44,178 nucleotides of DNA from Candidatus Atribacteria bacterium UBA6251 (GTDB lineage: Bacteria; Atribacterota; Phoenicimicrobiia; Phoenicimicrobiales; Phoenicimicrobiaceae). How positions within the stretch are numbered: the stretch's first letter is position 1; the number at the start of each line of letters is the position of its first letter. Shown in pieces: positions 1 to 8,066 of the stretch. Made by a program: the position numbers and the translations under genes. The notes under the pieces are model-generated. The model had not been told where the DNA came from, did not search any database, and worked only from the letters and a program-made list of their open reading frames with translations. The stretch covers positions 1 through 44,178 of the forward strand of contig DJVR01000001.1 in assembly GCA_002441285.1 (NCBI GenBank). The letters run 5' to 3'.

Positions 1-38
1 CACTTTTAATTCTTAAATAACATTTAAAAATAAATCTG

Positions 39-67
39 TTGACATTAAGGATAGAGTAGTGTAATAT
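39..67 (+). promoter_or_regulatory. Sigma70-type promoter of the pur operon
   Basis: A perfect -35 TTGACA (39-44) is followed after 17 bases by TAATAT (62-67). Transcription would start near 74, just ahead of the leader that holds the riboswitches, so the whole aptamer region would be transcribed. Confidence 0.75.
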
Positions 68-110
68 TTAAAAAATAAAAATTTATGGCCAATTAATATT
101 TAACGTTTTT

Positions 111-185
111 TTACTCGTATAAGCTTTCGAATAGGGCGAAAGCGTCTCTACCAAGTGACCGTAAATCACCATAGGCTACGGGTGG
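111..185 (+). promoter_or_regulatory. Purine (guanine-type) riboswitch aptamer
   Basis: The three-way junction can be drawn directly. P1 is nine pairs (111-119 with 177-185), P2 is GCTTTCG/CGAAAGC (123-129 with 137-143), and P3 is based on GTGA/TCAC (155-158 with 166-169). Loop L2 AATAGGG and loop L3 CCGTAAA carry the GG and CC that make the known loop-loop contact; L3 is identical to that of B. subtilis xpt. J2/3 reads GTCTCTACC, one base from the xpt form. The base just before the P1 3' strand (176) is C, the ligand-pairing base of guanine sensors (adenine sensors have U). P3 has a bulge, and G replaces the usual A at 175. The position ahead of purine genes fits guanine repression. Confidence 0.87.
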
Positions 186-337
186 AAGTGCATCTTAGGG
201 ATTCACTTATTCTGAATAGATTTTATTACGTTGCGGTTAAGAATAAAATTGATATATTCAGAATCAAGTTAGAACCAAGTGATGCAAAGTATAGTATATT
301 ATACTACACCGGAGGGTTAAAAGCCCAGGCGGAGAGG
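186..337 (+). promoter_or_regulatory. ykkC-family riboswitch aptamer, probably PRPP-sensing
   Basis: Directly after the guanine aptamer lies a second structured domain. TGCAT (189-193) and CACTT (204-208) pair with AAGTG and ATGCA (277-286). An inner arm pairs 210-218 with 255-263 and continues with ATTTTATT/AATAAAAT. A small hairpin covers 292-306. Then comes the conserved 3' signature of the ykkC family, ACACCGGAGGG followed by TTAAAAGCCC (306-326), where GGG (314-316) can pair with CCC (324-326). ykkC-family RNAs sense guanidine, ppGpp or PRPP; tandem guanine-PRPP pairs are known ahead of purine genes, and that context decides the call here. Ligand class is inferred. Confidence 0.72.
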
Positions 338-382
338 TTCCACTCTAAAGAGGGAATTTCTATCCCCTGGGCTTTAATTTTT
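320..382 (+). terminator. Riboswitch-controlled intrinsic terminator of the pur leader
   Basis: A ten-pair stem, AAAGCCCAGG (320-329) with CCTGGGCTTT (366-375), is followed by AATTTTT. Its 5' arm uses the same GCCC that closes the last helix of the ykkC aptamer, so the folded aptamer and the terminator exclude each other. This gives ligand-induced read-through, as known for PRPP riboswitches. Confidence 0.82.
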
Positions 383-502
383 GAAGATTAAATTTTAAGA
401 ATTTTTGATTGCTAAATATTATCCAACTAAATATAAAAAAATTTTTACTACCAGTGCTAATCGAAAAATCTAGAAGAAAAGGGTAAATAGGAGGAGTAAT
501 TA

Positions 503-1534
503 ATGGGCAGCGTAAAAGATTTATTAATTTTGGAACCCCCTACCGAAAAATCCCCGGGTTTGGGTAGATTTATCTTTTCTGACCGCTATTCTGTCTTTGA
601 TTGGGGTGAAATGCCTGACCATATTGATCAGAAAGGTGCAGCTTTATGTATTTCTGCTGCCTATTTTTTTGAAAAGATAGAGCAAGAAGGGATTATGACC
701 CACTATGTAGGGTTGGTGGAGAACAATCAGGTAAAACCTCTCCAGGGGATTAAGCAACCTACTAACATTTTGGAAACTAAAATCTATCGGGTCCTGCAGC
801 CTCAACTAACTAAACAGAATACCTATGATTATCAGATCTACCAACAGGAAAAAGGTAATTTTTTAATTCCCTTAGAAGTTATTTATCGTAATTCACTTCC
901 AGCTGGTTCCAGCGTATTTAAAAGATTAAAGAAGGGGGATTTAAGCTTAGAGGAATTAGGATTGGATGAACTTCCTCAAGAAGGAAAAGAATTAAACACA
1001 CCTTTTCTAGATGTATCTACTAAATTAGAAGCTACCGATCGTTATCTTAGCTGGCAAGAAGCCCAGGAGATATCCCGGCTTTCTCCTCAGAAAATGGATG
1101 AGATAAAAAAGATAATCTTAAAAATTAATCGAATGATCAGCCAGGAAGTGCAGAAGATTGGCTTAAAAAATGAAGATGGCAAATTTGAATTTGCCCTGGA
1201 TAATAATCAGAATATTATTGTAGTTGATGTATTAGGTACTATGGATGAATGTCGTTTTACTTATCAGGGGGTTCCGGTTAGTAAAGAAATTGCTCGTCTT
1301 TATTATCGTCAAGTCGATTGGTATAAAGAGGTACTTAAAGCCAAAGAAAAGGATCCAGTCCATTGGAAAGATTTAGTAAATCAAGAACCCCCTAAGTTGC
1401 CATCACGTTTAAAATTATTATTATCCTGGATCTATGGTGCTTTTACAAATGAAATAACTGAAAAAGAGTGGTTTGCGGGTATTCCCTCCTTAAAAGATGT
1501 ATTAAATGAAATACGTGATTTTCTAAAAATGTAA
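503..1534 (+). CDS. purC: Phosphoribosylaminoimidazole-succinocarboxamide (SAICAR) synthase
   Basis: PurC joins aspartate to CAIR with ATP in purine synthesis. The 343-residue product carries FSDRYSVFDWGEMPDHI near residues 25-41 and the later IIVVDVLGTMDECRF block, the aspartate/nucleotide-binding signature of SAICAR synthases. It is longer than the classical bacterial enzyme (about 240 residues) and resembles the long form found in archaea and some anaerobes. The ATG start is set by the ribosome-binding site AGGAGGAG about six bases upstream. It is the first gene after the tandem riboswitch leader and is followed after 47 bases by purS, so it heads the operon. The overall family is clear; the subfamily is by eye. 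Confidence 0.93.
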   Translation: MGSVKDLLILEPPTEKSPGLGRFIFSDRYSVFDWGEMPDHIDQKGAALCISAAYFFEKIEQEGIMTHYVGLVENNQVKPLQGIKQPTNILETKIYRVLQPQLTKQNTYDYQIYQQEKGNFLIPLEVIYRNSLPAGSSVFKRLKKGDLSLEELGLDELPQEGKELNTPFLDVSTKLEATDRYLSWQEAQEISRLSPQKMDEIKKIILKINRMISQEVQKIGLKNEDGKFEFALDNNQNIIVVDVLGTMDECRFTYQGVPVSKEIARLYYRQVDWYKEVLKAKEKDPVHWKDLVNQEPPKLPSRLKLLLSWIYGAFTNEITEKEWFAGIPSLKDVLNEIRDFLKM

Positions 1535-1581
1535 TATTTTTTTATCCAATTATTAAATTATTAGATAAGGATTATTTTAAT

Positions 1582-1833
1582 ATGCAATGGAAGGTAAAAA
1601 TTAGTATTAAATTGAAATCTGGAGTCCTGGATGCCCAGGGCAAAGCAACTCATAAAGCCTTACTAGCTATAGGATTTCAAAAAGTTCAGGAAGTCAGGAT
1701 TGGTAAATTAATTGAATTGAAACTCGAAGGTGATTCCCGAACAGAAGTAGAAAAGCAGATTCAGGAGATGTGCCAGAAGCTCCTTGCTAATCCGGTGATT
1801 GAAGATTTTGTTTATGAAATAGGGGAATTGTAA
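1582..1833 (+). CDS. purS: FGAM synthase, PurS subunit
   Basis: This 83-residue protein is the small structural subunit of the three-part formylglycinamidine ribonucleotide synthase (PurS-PurQ-PurL) that converts FGAR and glutamine to FGAM. The sequence has the PurS pattern: an N-terminal strand VKISIKLKSGVLDAQGKA, the G..KV..VR.GK core, and a C-terminal NPVIEDFVYEI. The stop codon overlaps the purQ start (TAATG at 1831-1835), so purS and purQ are translationally coupled. Its presence fits the small PurL (725 residues) downstream. The length is typical of the family. Confidence 0.93.
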   Translation: MQWKVKISIKLKSGVLDAQGKATHKALLAIGFQKVQEVRIGKLIELKLEGDSRTEVEKQIQEMCQKLLANPVIEDFVYEIGEL

Positions 1834-2546
1834 TGAAATTTGGTGTAGTTCAGTTTCCCGGCTCAAACTGTGATTATGATTGTTATTATGCCTTAAAATA
1901 TGTTTTAAGGGTTCCAACTGCATTTATCTGGCATAAGGAGAAGGATATTTCTGGATACGACTGTATTGTTTTGCCTGGAGGATTTTCTTATGGTGATTAT
2001 TTAAGAGTAGGGGCGATTGCTCGTTATTCTCCGGTTATGAAAGCGGTGGTAGATTTTGCCAGCAAAGGTGGGTTACTGATCGGTATTTGTAATGGTTTTC
2101 AAATTTTAACTGAAGCAGGACTATTACCAGGAGCTTTAATTAGAAATCATTGTCTTCGTTTTATCTGCAAGCCCCAGAACATTCGAGTAGAAAATATAGA
2201 AACCCCTTTTACCAACAGGTGTCAGAAAGGACAAGTATTAAAAGTTCCTATCGCCCATGGAGAAGGTTGTTATTATGCTGATCAAAAAACACTGGAAGAA
2301 TTAGAGGAAAACAATCAGGTTTTATTTCGTTATTGTGATATTGAAGGAGAAATTACCAAAGCAGCAAACCCCAATGGTTCCTTGCATAATATTGCTGGTA
2401 TTTGCAATAAAAAAAGAAATATTTTTGGTCTGATGCCTCATCCCGAAAGAAGTATGGAAGAATGCTTGGGTTCTACTGATGGCCGTCTGATCTTTGAGTC
2501 TATTATTAATTATCTACAAACAGACTCTTTAATTTTAAAGGATTGA
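1833..2546 (+). CDS. purQ: FGAM synthase, glutaminase subunit PurQ
   Basis: PurQ is the class I glutamine amidotransferase that supplies ammonia to PurL. The 237-residue product has the N-terminal FGVVQFPGSNCDYD typical of PurQ, the PGGFSYGDYLR oxyanion-strand motif, the nucleophile Cys in GICNGFQIL, and the catalytic His-x-Glu in MPHPERSME near the C terminus. The ATG overlaps the purS stop by one base. purL follows after 13 bases. All catalytic residues are present, so it should be active. Confidence 0.95.
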   Translation: MKFGVVQFPGSNCDYDCYYALKYVLRVPTAFIWHKEKDISGYDCIVLPGGFSYGDYLRVGAIARYSPVMKAVVDFASKGGLLIGICNGFQILTEAGLLPGALIRNHCLRFICKPQNIRVENIETPFTNRCQKGQVLKVPIAHGEGCYYADQKTLEELEENNQVLFRYCDIEGEITKAANPNGSLHNIAGICNKKRNIFGLMPHPERSMEECLGSTDGRLIFESIINYLQTDSLILKD

Positions 2547-2559
2547 GGAAAAAGTAGGA

Positions 2560-4737
2560 ATGACTGAGTGTAAAGAAAAGAAAATCTGGCAAAAGTGGAG
2601 TTTGACTTTAGATGAATATCGATTAATAAATCAGTCTCTGGGACGGGAAGCCAATGAATTAGAAATGGGTATCTTTGCAGTGATGTGGAGTGAACATTGC
2701 AGTTATAAGAATACAAAAATTTTATTAAAAAGATTACCCAGTAAAGCCCCTTGGGTAGTTCAAGGACCTGGTGAAAATGCTGGTATAATCGATATTGGTG
2801 AAAAATTTTTAGTGGTGATGAAGATGGAAAGCCATAATCACCCTTCTGCTGTTGAACCATTTCAGGGCGCTGCCACTGGAGTAGGTGGTATTCTACGGGA
2901 TATTTTTACTATGGGGGCAAGACCAATTGCGCTTCTGGATTCCCTTCGTTTTGGTGATTTTAATCAAGATTTAACCCGTTATTTATATATTGGAGTAATT
3001 GGGGGGATCTCTTTTTACGGGAATTGTATTGGTGTACCGACTATTGGAGGAGAGACCATCTTTTCCGAAAGTTATCAGGGGAATATCCTAGTAAATGTAA
3101 TGTGTGTGGGTTTGGTAAAGAAAGGGGAGATAATTCGAGCGGTAGCTAAAGGAAAAGATAATTCTATTATTTTAATTGGTGCAAAGACAGGACGGGATGG
3201 GATAGGTGGTGCTGCCTTCGCTTCAGAACAGCTAACCAAACAGTCTGAACAGGATCGCCCAGCAGTTCAGATTGGAGATCCGTTGGCAGGTAAATTATTG
3301 GTAGAAGCCTGCTTGGAATTGAAGCAGTTTGAAGAAGTAATTGCCTTGCAGGATTGTGGAGCAGCAGGCTTAGCTAGTTCTTTAAGCGAAATGGCCGCCC
3401 GCGGAAAGAGCGGAGTAGAAGTAGAATTATCTAGAGTACCCCAGAGGGAAGCAAATATGACTCCAGCGGAAATTATCTTGTCTGAATCTCAGGAAAGAAT
3501 GATAGTAGTAGTTAAAAAGGGTAAAGAAGAAAGGGTCTTATCCACTTTAAAAAAATGGGATTTAGATTCAGCCATTATTGGAAGGGTAACCGATGATGGG
3601 GAATTTACTATTAAACATAATGAACAAATTGTAGCTTGCCTTCCCGTGAACTTATTAGTTAAGGCACCCACGATTAAGAGAAAAGTAAAAAAACCCTCTT
3701 GGTTGAGCAGGGTAAATGTTCTTGATTTAGAAGAAATTAAAGTATTTGAGGATTATAATCAAATCTTAATTGATATGCTGGCTTCCCCTAATTTATCCAG
3801 TAAAGAAGAAGTTTATCAGCAATATGATTATCAGGTTCAAACTAATACCATTATTCCTCCGGGTGATGATGCCGCAGTTTTAAGGATTAGAGGAAGTAAA
3901 AAGGCTCTTGCTTTGACTACTGAGGGAAATGGAAGATATTGTTTTCTTGACCCCTGGCAAGGAGCAAGAATTGCGGTAGCTGAGGCGGCTAGAAATTTAT
4001 CCTGCAAAGGAGCTTTACCTAAGGCGGTTACTGATTGTCTTAATTTTGGAGCACCCGAAAATAGTGATAGTTACTGGCAGCTAGTACAGACCATTAAGGG
4101 TTTGTCTGAAGCCTGTCGTTTTTTTGAAACTCCCATAATCAGCGGTAATGTCAGTTTATATAATGAAAATGAAGGGAAGCCCATTTACCCCACGCCGATT
4201 ATTGGAATGGTAGGGGTGGTTGAAGATTTTCAAAATATTTGTACTTTGGAATTTAAAAAAGAGAATGATCTAATCTTTCTTTTAGGAGAAAGTTTAGAAG
4301 AATTGGGAGGAAGCGAATACTTGAAAGTTATACATAATTTGATTAGTGGGAATCCTCCTAGTCTTGATTTACAGAAAGAGAAAAAAATACAATCTTTTTG
4401 TAGAGAAATGATTGAAAAAGGGATTATTGCTTCAGCCCATGATTGCTCTCTGGGTGGATTAGCTATAGCTCTGGCAGAATCCTGTATTAGTAGCAATCTG
4501 GGAGCAGAGGTCAAAATAAAATCTAATATTCGTTCGGATTGTTGTTTATTCGGGGAATCTCAATCTCGAATTATAGTTAGCGTAGATGCATCTTTTTCTG
4601 GGGAATTTTTAGAGACTGCCTGGCAAAGAGGTGTACCTATTCAACAGATTGGAAAAGTTAAAGGTGATCGTTTGAAAATTAATCAATGGATTGATTTATC
4701 AGTAAATCAGCTTAAAGAAGCCTGGAGAGGTAGATGA
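2560..4737 (+). CDS. purL: FGAM synthase, synthetase subunit PurL (small type)
   Basis: PurL makes FGAM from FGAR, ATP and ammonia delivered by PurQ. At 725 residues it is the small PurL that needs PurS and PurQ, and it matches the usual length of about 740. Visible family motifs are MWSEHCSYKNTK near residue 43, the glycine-rich KMESHNHPSAVEPFQGAATG block near residue 88, the PPGDDAAVLR block that opens the second half, and the late HDCSLGGLAIALAES motif. The internal duplication of AIRS-type domains is evident. The start has AGGAAAAAGTAGGA upstream. It lies in the operon between purQ and purF. Confidence 0.95.
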   Translation: MTECKEKKIWQKWSLTLDEYRLINQSLGREANELEMGIFAVMWSEHCSYKNTKILLKRLPSKAPWVVQGPGENAGIIDIGEKFLVVMKMESHNHPSAVEPFQGAATGVGGILRDIFTMGARPIALLDSLRFGDFNQDLTRYLYIGVIGGISFYGNCIGVPTIGGETIFSESYQGNILVNVMCVGLVKKGEIIRAVAKGKDNSIILIGAKTGRDGIGGAAFASEQLTKQSEQDRPAVQIGDPLAGKLLVEACLELKQFEEVIALQDCGAAGLASSLSEMAARGKSGVEVELSRVPQREANMTPAEIILSESQERMIVVVKKGKEERVLSTLKKWDLDSAIIGRVTDDGEFTIKHNEQIVACLPVNLLVKAPTIKRKVKKPSWLSRVNVLDLEEIKVFEDYNQILIDMLASPNLSSKEEVYQQYDYQVQTNTIIPPGDDAAVLRIRGSKKALALTTEGNGRYCFLDPWQGARIAVAEAARNLSCKGALPKAVTDCLNFGAPENSDSYWQLVQTIKGLSEACRFFETPIISGNVSLYNENEGKPIYPTPIIGMVGVVEDFQNICTLEFKKENDLIFLLGESLEELGGSEYLKVIHNLISGNPPSLDLQKEKKIQSFCREMIEKGIIASAHDCSLGGLAIALAESCISSNLGAEVKIKSNIRSDCCLFGESQSRIIVSVDASFSGEFLETAWQRGVPIQQIGKVKGDRLKINQWIDLSVNQLKEAWRGR

Positions 4738-4768
4738 ACCAGCAAAAGTGAAGTAAAGGAATTTTGAT

Positions 4769-6127
4769 ATGAAAGAAGAATGTGGAGTTTTTGGCATTTT
4801 TCATCAAGGAAAAGTTATAAATGTAGCCCAATTTTGTTACCTAGGCCTTTTTGCTCTTCAACATAGAGGGCAAGAAAGCGCCGGTATTGCAATTAGCAAT
4901 GAGCAAAAAATCTTAATCTATAGAGATTTAGGTTTGGTCTCAGAAATTTTTACTGAAGAGATATTAAATACTTTATCCGGGAATCTTGCTATTGGACATG
5001 TGCGTTATTCTACTTCCGGTGCCAATCGCTGGGAAAATAGTCAACCTATACTGGAAGAACATCAAAGCGGTTCTTTTGCTTTAGCCCATAATGGTCATAT
5101 CATTAATCAAGAGGAATTGAAAAGAATCTTATCTTCACGGGGAGAAAGGGTTGAAGAGAATCAAACTGATAGTCATCTAATCTCGAAACTAATTAAGAGC
5201 TCTAAAGAAAAAAATATTGAAGAAGCAATTAAAAAAGTAACTGCTTGTTTAAAAGGAGCTTTCTGTCTGGTTATTTTAACTAAAGACAAACTAATTGGTA
5301 TAAGAGATAGCTATGGTTTTCATCCTTTGGTATTAGGAAAGATAGATAATGGATATACCTTAGCCTCGGAGGATAGTGCTTTTTCTATTATTGGTGCCGA
5401 ATATATTCGGGAAATAGAACCGGGAGAGATGGTAGTGATTAAAAAGGATAGTTATTCAAGCTACCAAATATTATCTAGTGCAAAAAAATCTTTATGTGTT
5501 TTTGAATATATTTATTTTGCCCGCCCTGATAGTAATGTTTTTGGGGAGAATGTAGCTTTTATTCGAGAAAAAATTGGTGAAAGATTAGCCTGGGAACATC
5601 CAGTAGAAGCAGATATAGTAATTTCTGTTCCTGACTCAGGTAGATTTGCTGCTTTAGGTTATGCTCACGAATCCGGGATACCCTTTCAGGAAGGTTTGCT
5701 TAAAAATCCTTATGTTGGGCGGACCTTCATTCAACCGAGCCAGGCATTAAGAGAAAACCTGGTAAGAATAAAACTTTCAGTAATCTCTCGTATTGTAGAG
5801 AATAAAAGAGTGGTTATGGTAGATGATTCGATTGTTCGAGGTACTACTACCAGAAAATTGGTTAAGCTATTAAAGAATGCTGGAGCAAAAGAAGTTCATG
5901 TTAGAATTAGTGCCCCACCTATAAATTATCCCTGTTATTTTGGAATTGATACACCTAATAAAGAAGATTTATGGGCAAGTCATTTTTCTATTGAAGAAAT
6001 AAGAAAGTGGATCGAAGCAGATTCCCTGGAATATATCAGCTTAGAAGGTTTATTGAAGGTCTTTCAACACCATCCACCCTCAAATTTTTGTACTGCCTGT
6101 TTTGACGGAATCTACCCTATAAGTTGA
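4769..6127 (+). CDS. purF: Amidophosphoribosyltransferase (PRPP amidotransferase)
   Basis: PurF catalyses the first committed step, PRPP plus glutamine to phosphoribosylamine. The 452-residue protein opens MKEECGVFGIF, so the N-terminal nucleophile is Cys5 after a four-residue propeptide that must be cleaved. The PRPP loop is VVMVDDSIVRGTTTRK. Four candidate Fe-S cysteines are placed as in the B. subtilis type (one in SLCVFEY, one in YPCYFG, and CTAC near the C terminus), so this is the oxygen-labile [4Fe-4S] form. It uses the metabolite (PRPP) that the leader riboswitch probably senses. It ends the operon as seen here; purM, N, H, D, B and E are not in the window. Confidence 0.95.
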   Translation: MKEECGVFGIFHQGKVINVAQFCYLGLFALQHRGQESAGIAISNEQKILIYRDLGLVSEIFTEEILNTLSGNLAIGHVRYSTSGANRWENSQPILEEHQSGSFALAHNGHIINQEELKRILSSRGERVEENQTDSHLISKLIKSSKEKNIEEAIKKVTACLKGAFCLVILTKDKLIGIRDSYGFHPLVLGKIDNGYTLASEDSAFSIIGAEYIREIEPGEMVVIKKDSYSSYQILSSAKKSLCVFEYIYFARPDSNVFGENVAFIREKIGERLAWEHPVEADIVISVPDSGRFAALGYAHESGIPFQEGLLKNPYVGRTFIQPSQALRENLVRIKLSVISRIVENKRVVMVDDSIVRGTTTRKLVKLLKNAGAKEVHVRISAPPINYPCYFGIDTPNKEDLWASHFSIEEIRKWIEADSLEYISLEGLLKVFQHHPPSNFCTACFDGIYPIS

Positions 6128-6168
6128 CTCAAGATAATTTTCACTATCTACTCAAGATATAAGGTCTA

Positions 6169-6198
6169 TTGACATAGCTTTTCAAATTAAAATATAAT
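6169..6198 (+). promoter_or_regulatory. Sigma70-type promoter of the ROK kinase gene
   Basis: A perfect -35 TTGACA (6169-6174), an 18-base spacer and a perfect -10 TATAAT (6193-6198) stand about 40 bases ahead of the kinase start. They separate this gene from the pur operon. Confidence 0.8.
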
Positions 6199-6239
6199 AA
6201 AAAAGATGGTTTTTGAATAATAAATTAGAAGGTGAATTA

Positions 6240-7217
6240 ATGAGCATAAATAAGATAGGGAATGGATTAGCGGTGGGAGTGGATATTGGGGGAACCAATA
6301 TTCGAAGTGTGATTGTAAATACTAATGGAGAGATAATCTATAGCCTAAAGGTTCCCACTTTAGCTCAACAAGGAAAAGAAGCTACTATAAAAAGAATAAT
6401 TGATACTATTCAGCAGGTTATTAACCAGTCCAGGGTCAATCCAAATAAATTAAGGGGAATAGGAATTTGTGCTCCTGGTCCCCTTAATGGGAAGACCGGG
6501 ATTATCAGTTTTACTCCCAATCTTCCGGGTTGGAAAGATGTTCCTTTAAAAAAAATATTAGAAGATAAATTCGCGATGGAAGTAGTTTTGGAAAATGATG
6601 CCAATGCTGCAGCCTGGGGAGAAAGAAATTTTGGAGTAGCTCGGGGAGTAAATGATTTAGCCTGCTTTACTTTGGGTACCGGAATAGGAGGAGGAATTAT
6701 TATTGATGGTAAGATCTACCATGGAGCAGATTATGGAGCAGGAGAATTTGGACATATGACGGTCAATAAAGATGGACCACGATGTAATTGTGGTAAATAT
6801 GGATGTTTGGAGGCTTATTCTTCTGCTACCGGGATAAAAAATAGAATAAAAAATAGATTGAAAAAAGGATTAAAGAGTGAATTTCTAAATTTAAGTCAAG
6901 AGTCAAAAGTTGATGAGATTAAGTTAAAATCAATTTTTGAAGCAGCTCGCCAGGGTGATAAATTGGTAGCTGATATAGTAGAAGAGGCGATTAATTATTT
7001 AGGGATAGCTATCTCTAATATTGCTAATATACTAAATCCTCAAATGGTTATATTGCTGGGAGGAATTAGTAATGAAGGAGAAAAACTTTTAATTCCTTTG
7101 CGAGAGGAAATAAAAAAAAGAACTTTATATACTCATTATAGATCTTTAAAGATTATAGTTGGAGAGTTAGTAGACATGGCTGGAGTAATAGGGGTTGCAT
7201 CTCTTATTTTCGACTAA
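6240..7217 (+). CDS. ROK-family sugar kinase (glucokinase-like)
   Basis: ROK kinases phosphorylate glucose or related sugars with ATP; some family members are repressors, but this one has no N-terminal DNA-binding domain. The 325-residue protein has the phosphate-1 motif VGVDIGGTNIR, the catalytic-site ENDANAAAWGE, the glycine-rich GTGIGGGIIIDGKI, and the zinc motif CNCGKYGCLEAYSS that marks ROK glucokinases. I use the ATG at 6240 because AGAAGGTG sits just before it; an in-frame TTG at 6213 falls too near the promoter and has no such site. Glucokinase is most likely; fructokinase or N-acetylhexosamine kinase activity cannot be excluded. Confidence 0.88.
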   Translation: MSINKIGNGLAVGVDIGGTNIRSVIVNTNGEIIYSLKVPTLAQQGKEATIKRIIDTIQQVINQSRVNPNKLRGIGICAPGPLNGKTGIISFTPNLPGWKDVPLKKILEDKFAMEVVLENDANAAAWGERNFGVARGVNDLACFTLGTGIGGGIIIDGKIYHGADYGAGEFGHMTVNKDGPRCNCGKYGCLEAYSSATGIKNRIKNRLKKGLKSEFLNLSQESKVDEIKLKSIFEAARQGDKLVADIVEEAINYLGIAISNIANILNPQMVILLGGISNEGEKLLIPLREEIKKRTLYTHYRSLKIIVGELVDMAGVIGVASLIFD

Positions 7218-7499
7218 CTATCAAACGTAAAAACGATTAATAGATTAAGCTTTCATCAGTATTACCTCCAATACAATCTCAAAAAATATTACCGCCTAAT
7301 TTTTGGTAAAAATAATATAAAAATTTAAAAAGTTATTTATTTGCATCAGTAAATGGAGGTTTTATTAAACTTATTATTGTGATAGAATATAGAGAAATTT
7401 TTCTGTATTCTCAATATTAAAGATAAAGAGTAGAAGATGGTATTTAAAAATTTTTAAAAGATAAACCAGAGTTGGCAGTTCAGTTATGTTTTATTTTTT
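7218..7499. other. Intergenic region with an imperfect palindrome
   Basis: No gene is supported here. The one clear structure is an imperfect 28-base palindrome at 7384-7411 (AGAATA...TATTCT with an inner TAGAGAAA/TTTTTCTG arm). It may be a weak terminator of the kinase gene, although no T-run follows. Confidence 0.4.
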
Positions 7500-8001
7500 G
7501 AAACCAAAAAGAGAAATTTTCTTTTTTTAGTTCTTTTTATGATTTTATTCTGGGCTTTTAATTCTTTTTCTGTTTACAGTGAAGATGAACCAAAATTTCT
7601 TATTATTCATTTGGATGTCTTATCCTCTCCTAATTTTTTTCAACATCTAAAAGAAGATTATTTTCCTAATAGGGAAGCTATTTTTGAAGAAAAAGGAGGA
7701 CATATAATCCCCTATCTACGGATTAAGTTTATTCCCTGGAAGGACTGAAATTACTATTCCTCATTTAAGAGAAAGAGCGGATGATACTACTGGAGGAGAG
7801 GGTTGAGGATACTATGATCGAGAGAAAAATAGAATAATAAAGGATTAGGTGACTCTTTTTGATATGCTTTTGTATATTCCCCGAAGAGCAAAAGCTAGGT
7901 TTTTTATAGAAAAGAGATAAACTATCAGCTTAATGATTATCTTTCCTTAAACTGGCGGATACCTGAGCGTATTGGGATAAGTTTTTGTTGGTAGCTCTTT
8001 T
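7500..8001 (+). pseudogene. Decayed, internally deleted copy of the downstream alkaline-phosphatase-superfamily gene
   Basis: Conceptual translation gives DEPKFLIIHLDVLSSPNFF and later GGHIIPY, which align with DPKFLILHLDAVASTNFF and DGHIIPY in the intact gene at 8067-9785. The reading frame then breaks near 7735 (frame change between FIPW and GRTEITIPHLRE). Stops follow in the GYYDREK region. After the segment IPRRAKARF the copy jumps at about 7906 directly to the last 80 coding bases of the gene. The remainder of the catalytic domain, about 1.1 kb, is missing. The 5' part is strongly diverged but the 3' 96 bases (7906-8001) differ from 9697-9792 at only two positions. No function is expected. 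Confidence 0.85.
7906..8001 (+). repeat. 96-bp direct repeat, copy 1
   Basis: Identical to 9697-9792 except at 7921 (A versus G) and 7968 (C versus T). It covers the final coding bases, the stop codon TAG and the first bases of the 3' flank. Confidence 0.93.
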
Positions 8002-8066
8002 AGAGAAGTAAACTTTGAGTGAATAATATTAAAGAAGATTTTTTAATTATGAAAGGGAGATTTTTT

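Noticed and set aside
155..391. 78-residue open frame at the start of the window
   Set aside because: It runs through the structured leader (both aptamers and the terminator), has no ribosome-binding site and its product has no recognisable pattern; the RNA structure explains this sequence.
7539..7748. 69-residue open frame as a small secreted protein
   Set aside because: It aligns with the N-terminal part of the intact gene at 8067-9785 and ends at a frameshift; it is part of the pseudogene.
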